A DNA stretch of 6,069 bases from Pseudorhodobacter sp. (GTDB lineage Bacteria; Pseudomonadota; Alphaproteobacteria; Rhodobacterales; Rhodobacteraceae). This document shows, piece after piece, positions 1 through 5,709 of this stretch. Position 1 is the stretch's first letter. Each line of letters opens with the position of its first letter. The stretch covers positions 1 to 6,069 of the forward strand of contig JACMNW010000051.1 in NCBI GenBank assembly GCA_014378345.1, read 5' to 3'. A program made the translations under genes and the position numbers. Below the pieces are notes generated by a model. It was not told where the DNA came from, made no database searches, and saw nothing but the letters and a program-made list of their open reading frames with translations.

Positions 1-1278
1 ACCAGCCACGCGGCAGTAATTGCACGCGGACTGGGATTGCCCTGCGTCGTTGGCGCATCTGACATGCGGCTTGACGGGCGCGAGAAACGGCTTGTGGCCA
101 AGGATGGCCGGGTGTTCAACGAAGGCGATATCATCACGGTGGATGGCACAGCGGGCGAGGCGCTGTTTGGGACCACCGAAATGCTGCCGCCTGCGCTGGA
201 TGATCATTTCCGCAAATTGCTGTCCTGGGCCGATGATGTGCGCGATATTGGCGTGCGTGCCAATGCCGATACCCCGGCTGATGCGCAAACCGCGCGCAAC
301 TTTGCCGCACAGGGGATTGGCCTGTGCCGTACAGAACATATGTTCTTTGATGAAGACCGCTTGGTGGCGATGCGTGAGATGATCTTTGCCGATACGCCCA
401 AAGATCGGGCTGCGTCATTGGCGCGCCTGCTGCCAATGCAACGTGATGATTTCGTGCAGTTGTTCGAGATTATGCAGGGCCTGCCCGTGTGTATCCGCCT
501 GTTCGACCCCCCCTTACATGAATTCCTGCCACATTCCCGCGAAGGTCTGCGCGAACTGGCCGAAGCGTTGGATCGGCCCCTGTCGGAGGTGACCCGGCGG
601 GCCGAAGCATTGACGGAAGTAAACCCGATGTTGGGTATGCGCGGTGTGCGGTTGGGCGTTGTGTTGCCCGAAATTTATGACATGCAAGCGCTTGCAATCT
701 TTGAGGCGACGGTTGAAATTGGCCGACGTGGCAACCCGGTGGTGCCCGAGATTATGATCCCGCTGGTATCAGCCAAACGCGAAGTGGAGCTGGTGAAAAC
801 CCGTATTGATGCGCTGGCCTCCTCTGTACGTACCAAAACCGGGGTCAGTTTTGACTACCGTTTGGGGGTTATGGTGGAGACACCGCGTGCGGCCTTGCGG
901 GCGGGCGAAATTGCGCAGCATGCCTCTTTTCTGTCATTTGGCACCAACGATTTGACGCAGATGACCTACGGCCTCAGCCGCGATGATGCGGGGCGGTTTA
1001 TGAACACTTATGTGCAGCAGGGCGTCTTCGCCGAAGACCCGTTCCACATTCTTGATGTCGATGGTGTGGGCGAACTTTTGCATATCGGGGCTGACCGGGG
1101 GCGCAAAACGCGGCCGGATTTAACCTTGTCAATTTGTGGGGAACATGGCGGCAACCCCGAATCAATCGCCTTTTGTCGCAGGGCCGGATTTGACTACGTG
1201 TCCTGTTCCCCCTACCGCGTCCCGCTGGCTAGGCTTGCGGCGGCACATCTGGCGCTAACTGACCCTATAGTTGAATAA
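1..1278 (+). CDS. ppdK: Pyruvate, phosphate dikinase, C-terminal half (5' end outside window)
   Basis: The enzyme interconverts pyruvate + ATP + Pi and PEP + AMP + PPi in the cytoplasm, linking glycolysis and gluconeogenesis. The reading frame is open from base 1, so the gene starts upstream; about 425 of the family's roughly 880-900 residues are visible. The fragment opens in the swivelling phospho-histidine domain: TSHAAVIARG, with the phosphorylated His at bases 7-9. The PEP/pyruvate-binding TIM barrel follows, with LCRTEHMFF (Arg at 328-330), RLFDPPLHEF (Arg at 496-498), VMVETPRAAL (Glu at 877-879), SFGTNDLTQM (Asn-Asp at 946-951) and ICGEHGGNP (catalytic Cys at 1135-1137). These match Arg561, Arg617, Glu745, Asn768/Asp769 and Cys831 of the Clostridium symbiosum enzyme, as I recall that numbering. 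All are intact, so the fragment looks functional. PEP synthase and PTS enzyme I share this architecture, but RTEHMFF and GLSRDD favour PPDK. The stop is TAA at 1276-1278, with no obvious terminator hairpin after it. Confidence 0.96.
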   Translation, partial: TSHAAVIARGLGLPCVVGASDMRLDGREKRLVAKDGRVFNEGDIITVDGTAGEALFGTTEMLPPALDDHFRKLLSWADDVRDIGVRANADTPADAQTARNFAAQGIGLCRTEHMFFDEDRLVAMREMIFADTPKDRAASLARLLPMQRDDFVQLFEIMQGLPVCIRLFDPPLHEFLPHSREGLRELAEALDRPLSEVTRRAEALTEVNPMLGMRGVRLGVVLPEIYDMQALAIFEATVEIGRRGNPVVPEIMIPLVSAKREVELVKTRIDALASSVRTKTGVSFDYRLGVMVETPRAALRAGEIAQHASFLSFGTNDLTQMTYGLSRDDAGRFMNTYVQQGVFAEDPFHILDVDGVGELLHIGADRGRKTRPDLTLSICGEHGGNPESIAFCRRAGFDYVSCSPYRVPLARLAAAHLALTDPIVE

Positions 1279-1282
1279 CACT

Positions 1283-1334
1283 TGTTTACATATACTTATG
1301 GGCATTAACTCATGTTTAACATTCACTTATGGGC
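1283..1334. repeat. Near-tandem imperfect direct repeat, two copies about 30 bp apart
   Basis: Copy 1 (1283-1303) and copy 2 (1313-1334) both start TGTTTA and end ACTTATGGGC. By hand alignment they match at about 19 of 22 columns, with one single-base gap. The copies sit about 30-31 bp apart, close to three helical turns, in the AT-rich region upstream of the cell wall hydrolase gene. Paired sites for a DNA-binding protein are a reasonable inference. A chance or slippage duplication cannot be excluded. Confidence 0.6.
1305..1320 (+). promoter_or_regulatory. CtrA-type binding box, TTAA-N7-TTAAC
   Basis: The sequence TTAACTCATGTTTAAC is an exact match to the TTAA-N7-TTAA(C) consensus for CtrA, the cell-cycle and motility response regulator of Alphaproteobacteria. 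It lies about 160-175 bp upstream of the likely hydrolase start, and its right half falls inside copy 2 of the direct repeat. Eight fixed bases can occur by chance in an AT-rich stretch, so the call rests on the intergenic position and the cell-envelope gene downstream. Confidence 0.45.
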
Positions 1335-1349
1335 GAGAAACCGCCGAAA

Positions 1350-1383
1350 CCTAGCGTATTTATGTGCTAAATATGTCACTAGG
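1350..1383. repeat. Interrupted inverted repeat, possible operator
   Basis: An inner TATTTA (1357-1362) pairs with TAAATA (1368-1373) across a 5-nt loop. An outer CCTAG (1350-1354) pairs with CTAGG (1379-1383). The arms are separated by unequal unpaired stretches (2 and 5 nt). There is no U-tract, so this is not a terminator. It lies close upstream of the hydrolase gene, where an operator or an mRNA leader hairpin could sit. Function is unknown. Confidence 0.35.
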
Positions 1384-1479
1384 GTGGACGCACGAAAGGA
1401 TGCCCTTTAACCCCCGCCCCTGTTGCGCCGTGCCACGAGTATTGCGCGACTTTGTGAAAACAACCGGGACATGACGTCA

Positions 1480-2154
1480 ATGAACTTGCGACAAATCTGG
1501 GCAGGCGCCATGGTGGCGCTATTGGCCCTGAGCGGAGCGGGTTTCGCCGAAGTGACGGTGAGCCAATCCAACGATCCAACGGCCAATTTGGCTGGGGCGA
1601 TTTCCGCGATGCTGGGGGCTGAACACAGCACCGTGGCAGCATTACCTGACAAGCAACTTGCAAGCTTGGCCGCTGGGCCTGACGCTAAAGCGCGCAAGGG
1701 TAAAACGGCTGATCTGTCTTTGCTGCGCTATGACGCGGCTTGGCTGGCCAGCCAACCGGCGCCAAAAGGTGATGCGGAATGGCAGTGTTTGACCAAAGCA
1801 CTGTATTTTGAGGCGCGGGGTGAAAGCCTGAAGGGCCAGTTTGCCGTTGCCGAGGTGATCTTGAACCGCACAGACAGCCCGCGCTTTCCCGGGTCCGTGT
1901 GCGGTGTCGTCAATCAGGCGGGCGGCGGCGGTTGCCAGTTTTCCTTTATCTGCGATGGTCACAAAGATGTAATGCGCGAGCGGGCGTCCATTGACCGTGC
2001 AGGCCGGATTGCCCGGGTGATGCTGGACGGTGCACCACGCGCTTTGACAGAGGGTGCGACCTACTTCCACTCAACAGGTGTACGACCGGGTTGGGCACAC
2101 CGCTTTCCGCGCACAGCGGCGATCGGCGCGCATCTGTTTTATCGTCAGCCGTAA
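1480..2154 (+). CDS. Exported cell wall hydrolase, SleB/CwlJ (Hydrolase_2) family
   Basis: This is a putative peptidoglycan hydrolase acting in the periplasm. From the ATG at 1480 it has 224 residues. The first 24 form a signal peptide: MNLRQ, a hydrophobic run (IWAGAMVALLALSGAG) and a likely cut after GFA. A low-complexity linker of about 75 residues follows, then the catalytic domain. Its motifs are AEWQCLTKALYFEARGES (about residues 99-116, with the conserved acidic residue in EARGE), LNRTDSPRFPGSVCGVVNQ, CQFSFICDG, TYFHSTGVRPGWAH and IGAHLFYR near the C-terminus. Four cysteines in the domain could form disulfides, which suits an exported protein. The start is uncertain: 1480 has a weak GGGA 10 nt upstream; ATG 1471 adds three residues; TTG 1423 would put charged residues before the signal peptide. 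In spore formers this family cleaves cortex peptidoglycan; the homologue here presumably remodels the ordinary wall. Which bond it cuts cannot be read from sequence. The AT-rich upstream region with a CtrA-type box suggests its own promoter. Confidence 0.9.
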   Translation: MNLRQIWAGAMVALLALSGAGFAEVTVSQSNDPTANLAGAISAMLGAEHSTVAALPDKQLASLAAGPDAKARKGKTADLSLLRYDAAWLASQPAPKGDAEWQCLTKALYFEARGESLKGQFAVAEVILNRTDSPRFPGSVCGVVNQAGGGGCQFSFICDGHKDVMRERASIDRAGRIARVMLDGAPRALTEGATYFHSTGVRPGWAHRFPRTAAIGAHLFYRQP

Positions 2155-2224
2155 ACCTTTTTCCTGACTGGACAACGCGATATCTGCCAGACCGCCTTTC
2201 TGAATGCGCCTTGCATGTCGTGCC

Positions 2225-2268
2225 CCTTGCCTTGGTTGCCGCGTTCGGGCAAGGCGGGGGCGCGTTTT
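2225..2268 (+). terminator. Possible terminator or leader hairpin between hydrolase and folB-like gene
   Basis: CCTTGCC (2225-2231) pairs perfectly with GGCAAGG (2248-2254) across a 16-nt loop. A GC-rich stretch follows, ending in TTTT at 2265-2268. The T-run is short and about 10 nt from the stem, so intrinsic termination would be weak. The same 3' arm can also pair with CGCCTTGC at 2207-2214 (8 bp). Apart from these structures I see nothing else in the 157-bp gap, and no clear -35/-10 promoter. Confidence 0.3.
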
Positions 2269-2311
2269 AGGTTAAGGTAGCGCAGACACTCGTAGTCTTG
2301 GGGCCTTTTTC

Positions 2312-3220
2312 ATGACCAATGACATCCGCCTTGCGTTTGCCCACCCGATTGAGCGGGCAGAGGCAATGGCAAGCGCTGATCCGCGTGACCGTATCAGCCT
2401 GCGCAACCATGTGGTTGATGTTGATATCGGTGCTTTTCAGCAAGAACGCGGTCACCGTCAACGGGTACAGTTCAATGTTGTAGTCGAAGTCCGCCCGAAC
2501 CCGGCCCCACTGGACGATGATGTTGACCGCATCCTGTCTTATGATCGCATCACCGAAGCGATCGCAACCGAACTGGCGGCTGAACGTCTTAACCTGTTGG
2601 AAACGCTGGCAGAGCGGGTGGCAGACCGTATCTTGGCTGAACCTCAGGCCATGCGTGCCTTTGTGCGGATCGAAAAGCTGGATATTGGCCCCTATGCGCT
2701 TGGCGTAGAAATCGTGCGTAGCCGGGCCGAAGTGGCATTGCCAGACATGGGGACCGATGCGGCGGCGGGTGAGCTGCGTCCTTTGGTGGTGTTTCTGAAC
2801 AATGCGACGATTGCATCGCCTGATCTGGCGGCAAAGCTGGACGCGTGGCAAGCGGGCGGTTTGCCGGTGATCCTGACGGTCGGGCCGCTGGACGCGGGCC
2901 TGCCACAAACCGGGCACAAGCCAACGCAGCGCAGGATTGACCTGTTGGGCATGGAACAAAATGCCTGGGTACTGGCGGCGCGTGACCCGCGCTGCGTGGT
3001 TGTGGAAACCCGCACAGAAATTGATTGGGCGATGAAACATGGCCGGATGATTGTCTGGGCACCGTCTAAACTGGTGCTGGACGCAGTGGATGGCCCCGGT
3101 TCAAGTGATGCGATGGTGATGACACTATGGTTGGCTGAATCGCTTGCCGCGACCCGGTTGATCGTTCACGGCGATGTGACATTTCCGCCGGGAAGCCGCG
3201 TGCCAATGGTACGGGGTTGA
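2312..3220 (+). CDS. folB: Dihydroneopterin aldolase-like protein (FolB) with long C-terminal domain
   Basis: FolB cleaves 7,8-dihydroneopterin to 6-hydroxymethyl-7,8-dihydropterin and glycolaldehyde in folate synthesis. The FolB domain spans about residues 27-138. ISLRNHVVDVDIGAFQQE carries the conserved Glu45, RILSYDRI carries Tyr77, and NLLETLAERVAD carries the pterin-binding Glu97. The usual catalytic lysine in the KP motif is not seen: by eye the aligned position in IEKLDIGPYALGVEI is Asp124, and the nearest lysine is Lys122. At 302 residues it is about 2.5 times the usual 120. Residues 157-288 look like a degenerate amino-acid-kinase domain: LVVFLNNATIASPDL where a GGS loop is expected, PVILTVGPLDAG where GGG is expected, then SSDAMVMTLWLAESLAATRL near the end. 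The ATG at 2312 has only a weak GGGG 8 nt upstream; an in-frame ATG at 2366 is less likely, since it sits only 8 residues before the FolB domain. folP follows closely, supporting a folate role. Confidence 0.85.
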   Translation: MTNDIRLAFAHPIERAEAMASADPRDRISLRNHVVDVDIGAFQQERGHRQRVQFNVVVEVRPNPAPLDDDVDRILSYDRITEAIATELAAERLNLLETLAERVADRILAEPQAMRAFVRIEKLDIGPYALGVEIVRSRAEVALPDMGTDAAAGELRPLVVFLNNATIASPDLAAKLDAWQAGGLPVILTVGPLDAGLPQTGHKPTQRRIDLLGMEQNAWVLAARDPRCVVVETRTEIDWAMKHGRMIVWAPSKLVLDAVDGPGSSDAMVMTLWLAESLAATRLIVHGDVTFPPGSRVPMVRG

Positions 3221-3268
3221 TATCGTCGGGCTTGCCAAAAGCAGATGCAAAGGCCTAATCCCCAAAGT

Positions 3269-4279
3269 ATGACTTATATCCGACCGATTGCGATGACCGA
3301 CGCCGCGCGCCCAGCGGGTGCTTTGACGCTGGCGGGTGGTTGGTGTTGGTTTGACCGGGTGGAGATTTTGCAGCGTGGGCGTAGCCCTTTGCTGGGTGAT
3401 TTGTCCGATCTTACGGGGGATCAGCGTAAGGCGTTAAGCGATCCGCGTGCCGACTTTGGCGGGCTTGTCCTGAGCACGCCGCGCATCATGGGTATATTGA
3501 ACGTAACACCTGACAGCTTTTCAGATGGTGGACGGTTTTTGGCCAAGGGTGCTGCGCTGGATCAGGCGAATGCGATAATCAGCGCGGCTGACATTCTGGA
3601 TGTCGGAGGCGAAAGCACGCGGCCGGGTGCCGTGGATGTGGACAAAAAGCAGGAAATTGCGCGCACGGCCCCCGTCATTGCCGCGCTGCGGGCTGCGGGG
3701 AACACGTCCGTTGTATCGATTGATACCCGCAAGGCAGATGTGGCGGAGGCGGCGCTTTTGGCTGGGGCCTCTATCATCAATGATGTTGCCGCATTGCGCT
3801 ATGATCCGGCAATGGCTGCTGTGGTGGCGGGCCACGGCGCACCAGTGATCTTGATGCATGCACAAGGTGCACCGTCAGATATGCAGAACGATCCCCGCTA
3901 CGGAGATGTGGCGTTGGATGTGTATGATTTTCTGGCAGACCGGATTGGCTTTGCTGTGGCGGCTGGCATTGAGCGCGCACGCATTGCTATTGATCCGGGC
4001 ATCGGGTTTGGCAAAACGCAGGCGCATAACCTGACGCTGATCCGGCAGATTTCGCTGTTTCACGGGCTTGGGTGCCCGATTTTGCTGGGGGCATCGCGCA
4101 AGCGCTTTATTGGGACCATTTCTGGCACAAAGGATGCCGGCGCGCGGATGCCGGGATCGCTGGCCGTGGCGCTTGCCGGGGTGTCGCAGGGCGTGCAGAT
4201 TAGCCGCGTCCATGATGCGGCAGAAACACGGCAGGCTTTTGCTCTATGGTGCGCATTGAATGTAGGAGATATTGTATGA
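3269..4279 (+). CDS. folP: Dihydropteroate synthase
   Basis: It condenses 6-hydroxymethyl-7,8-dihydropterin pyrophosphate with p-aminobenzoate to give 7,8-dihydropteroate; it is the sulfonamide target, acting in the cytoplasm. From ATG 3269 it is 336 residues. All family motifs are present: NVTPDSFSDGG (78-88), DVGGESTRPG (111-120), SIDTRK (150-155), NDVAA (171-175), DPGIGFGK (242-249) and SRKRF (276-280). The TIM-barrel core begins near residue 72, so there is an N-terminal extension of about 50-60 residues (ALTLAGGWCWFDRVEILQRG and on) beyond the usual 280-residue enzyme. Start choice: ATG 3245 is also in frame, but MTYIRPIAMTDAARP at 3269 looks like the usual start in related alphaproteobacteria from memory. 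Neither site has a good Shine-Dalgarno sequence. The 48-nt gap after folB and the 4-bp ATGA overlap with glmM indicate co-transcription. No folK lies between folB and folP, so the pyrophosphokinase step must be encoded elsewhere. Confidence 0.95.
   Translation: MTYIRPIAMTDAARPAGALTLAGGWCWFDRVEILQRGRSPLLGDLSDLTGDQRKALSDPRADFGGLVLSTPRIMGILNVTPDSFSDGGRFLAKGAALDQANAIISAADILDVGGESTRPGAVDVDKKQEIARTAPVIAALRAAGNTSVVSIDTRKADVAEAALLAGASIINDVAALRYDPAMAAVVAGHGAPVILMHAQGAPSDMQNDPRYGDVALDVYDFLADRIGFAVAAGIERARIAIDPGIGFGKTQAHNLTLIRQISLFHGLGCPILLGASRKRFIGTISGTKDAGARMPGSLAVALAGVSQGVQISRVHDAAETRQAFALWCALNVGDIV
4264..4269 (+). promoter_or_regulatory. Shine-Dalgarno site that fixes the glmM start
   Basis: AGGAGA lies inside the last codons of folP, 6 nt before the ATG at 4276. 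It is the best ribosome binding site in the window. It decides the glmM start at 4276 over the upstream in-frame GTG/ATG-like options near 4246, and it places the start in an ATGA overlap with the folP stop, typical of translational coupling. Confidence 0.85.
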
Positions 4280-5619
4280 CGAGAAAACTTTTTGGTACCG
4301 ACGGCGTGCGTGGCCGCGCAAACACCTATCCGATGACTGCGGAGATGGCGCTGCGTCTTGGGGCGGCGGCTGGGCGTTATTTCAGGCGCGACAAATCTGC
4401 GGATCACCGGGTGGTGATTGGCAAAGATACCCGTTTGTCGGGCTATATGCTGGAAAACGCGCTGACCGCTGGTTTGACCAGCACAGGCATGAATGTGCTG
4501 CTGTTGGGGCCGATTCCGACACCGGCGGTGGGGTTTTTGACCCGGTCGATGCGGGCGGCTTTGGGTGTGATGATTTCCGCCAGCCATAATCCGCACCAGG
4601 ACAATGGCATCAAGTTCTTTGGGCCGGATGGCTTTAAGCTGTCGGACGGTGCGGAGGCCGAGATTGAGGCAATGCTGGAGGGCGAAATTATACCCGCGCA
4701 GCCTGAAAACATTGGCCGGGCAAAGCGGATAGACGATGCCTTGGGGCGGTACGGCGAATATGCCAAAACAACGTTTCCGCCGGGGTTGCGTTTGGACGGC
4801 CTGAAGGTGGTGATAGATTGCGCGAATGGGGCGGCCTATAAATCTGCGCCGCAGGTGCTGTGGGAATTGGGGGCCGATGTTATTGCGGTGGGCGTGACCC
4901 CGGACGGCAAAAACATCAATGATCGGTGTGGCTCAACCCATACCGAAACGGCCGCTGAGGCTGTGGTGGCGCATGGGGCGCATGTGGGAATTTGTCTGGA
5001 CGGTGATGCTGACCGCGTGATGATTTTGGACGGCGCAGGGCAGACGGCTGACGGCGACCAGATTATGGCGATGATGGCCGCGCGTTGGGCCGATGAGGGG
5101 CGACTGCAGGGCGGGGCTTTGGTGGCAACAGTGATGTCAAACCTTGGGCTGGAGCGGTTTCTGGAAGCGCGCGGCTTGCGGTTGGAACGAACAGCGGTTG
5201 GAGACAGATATGTGGTTGAACGGATGCGGGCGGGGGGGTTCAATCTGGGCGGCGAGCAATCGGGGCATATCGTGATGACGGATTACGCGACGACGGGGGA
5301 CGGGTTGATTGCGGGGTTGCAGTTTCTGGCGGAAATGGCGCGGACAGGAAAACCGGCGTCTGATCTGACGCGCAGTTTTGAGACGGTGCCACAGATGTTG
5401 AAAAATGTGCGCTATGGGACGGGATCCGCCCCGTTGGAGGCGGCGTCGGTGAAGGCGATCATTGCGGCGGCTGAGGTCCGACTGAAGGGGAAGGGGCGGC
5501 TGTTGATCCGGAAAACGGGGACGGAACCGCTGGTTCGGGTGATGGCGGAATGTGAGGATGCGGGGTTGCTGGTCGAGGTGGTGGACGGTATTGTTGCGGC
5601 GGTTGAGGCGGCGGTGTAA
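4276..5619 (+). CDS. glmM: Phosphoglucosamine mutase
   Basis: It interconverts glucosamine-6-phosphate and glucosamine-1-phosphate, the step before GlmU makes UDP-GlcNAc for peptidoglycan and lipopolysaccharide. The 447-residue length is normal for the family. Landmarks in order: N-terminal KLFGTDGVRG (4-13); the phosphoserine loop MISASHNPHQDNGIKFFG, where Ser103 is the residue phosphorylated for catalysis; the Mg2+-binding loop DGDADR (242-247); the sugar-binding loop GGEQSGH (325-331); and the C-terminal phosphate-binding loop RKTGTEPLVRVM (412-423), with Thr where many homologues have Ser. KLFGTDGVRG and GGEQSGHIV favour GlmM over the related phosphomannomutase ManB. The start at 4276 is set by AGGAGA at 4264-4269 and overlaps the folP stop by four bases, so its translation is probably coupled to folP. 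A strong terminator follows 14 bp after the stop, making this the last gene of the cluster. Confidence 0.97.
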   Translation: MTRKLFGTDGVRGRANTYPMTAEMALRLGAAAGRYFRRDKSADHRVVIGKDTRLSGYMLENALTAGLTSTGMNVLLLGPIPTPAVGFLTRSMRAALGVMISASHNPHQDNGIKFFGPDGFKLSDGAEAEIEAMLEGEIIPAQPENIGRAKRIDDALGRYGEYAKTTFPPGLRLDGLKVVIDCANGAAYKSAPQVLWELGADVIAVGVTPDGKNINDRCGSTHTETAAEAVVAHGAHVGICLDGDADRVMILDGAGQTADGDQIMAMMAARWADEGRLQGGALVATVMSNLGLERFLEARGLRLERTAVGDRYVVERMRAGGFNLGGEQSGHIVMTDYATTGDGLIAGLQFLAEMARTGKPASDLTRSFETVPQMLKNVRYGTGSAPLEAASVKAIIAAAEVRLKGKGRLLIRKTGTEPLVRVMAECEDAGLLVEVVDGIVAAVEAAV

Positions 5620-5624
5620 CGCGA

Positions 5625-5651
5625 GGAAACCGAAAAAGGCCGGCGGTTTCC
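5625..5651 (+). promoter_or_regulatory. Inverted repeat interleaved with the glmM terminator
   Basis: GGAAACCG (5625-5632) is perfectly complementary to CGGTTTCC (5644-5651), with 11 nt between the arms. Those 11 nt include the whole 5' arm of the terminator stem, and the 3' arm here is the terminator's loop. The two stems therefore cannot both form as nested hairpins; they are either alternatives or the two stems of a pseudoknot-like fold. The pairing is seen directly; any anti-termination or mRNA-stability role is inference. Confidence 0.55.
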
Positions 5652-5662
5652 CCCGGCCTTTT
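5634..5662. terminator. Strong intrinsic terminator, likely bidirectional, between glmM and ilvC
   Basis: AAAAGGCCGG (5634-5643) pairs perfectly with CCGGCCTTTT (5653-5662), giving a 10-bp stem with a 9-nt loop. Reading + the T-run is TTTT; reading - it is TTTTT (complement of 5633-5637). It lies between the convergent glmM and ilvC stop codons, so it probably serves both transcripts. Confidence 0.88.
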
Positions 5663-5709
5663 GGAATTCTAAATTGACGAAGATGGGTAAATTTCCCCTA
5701 CTACTTTGG

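Noticed and set aside
1423..1479. TTG start at 1423 for the hydrolase
   Set aside because: It would place about 19 residues with several arginines ahead of a well-formed signal peptide, lacks a Shine-Dalgarno sequence and uses a rarer start codon.
1279..1479. The AT-rich intergenic region as an att site or mobile-element scar
   Set aside because: No tRNA end, integrase, terminal inverted repeats or target-site duplication is visible; the repeats present are better read as regulatory.
2267..3040. Long open frame antisense to the folB-like gene (257 codons)
   Set aside because: Its translation has no recognisable motif and is rich in His, Arg and Gln, as expected of a shadow frame opposite a codon-biased gene. 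The + strand frame has clear FolB motifs.
5200..5619. Strong G-rich bias on the coding strand at the 3' end of glmM
   Set aside because: The protein motifs stay intact to the stop, so this looks like codon choice in GGG/GCG-rich stretches rather than transfer or recombination.
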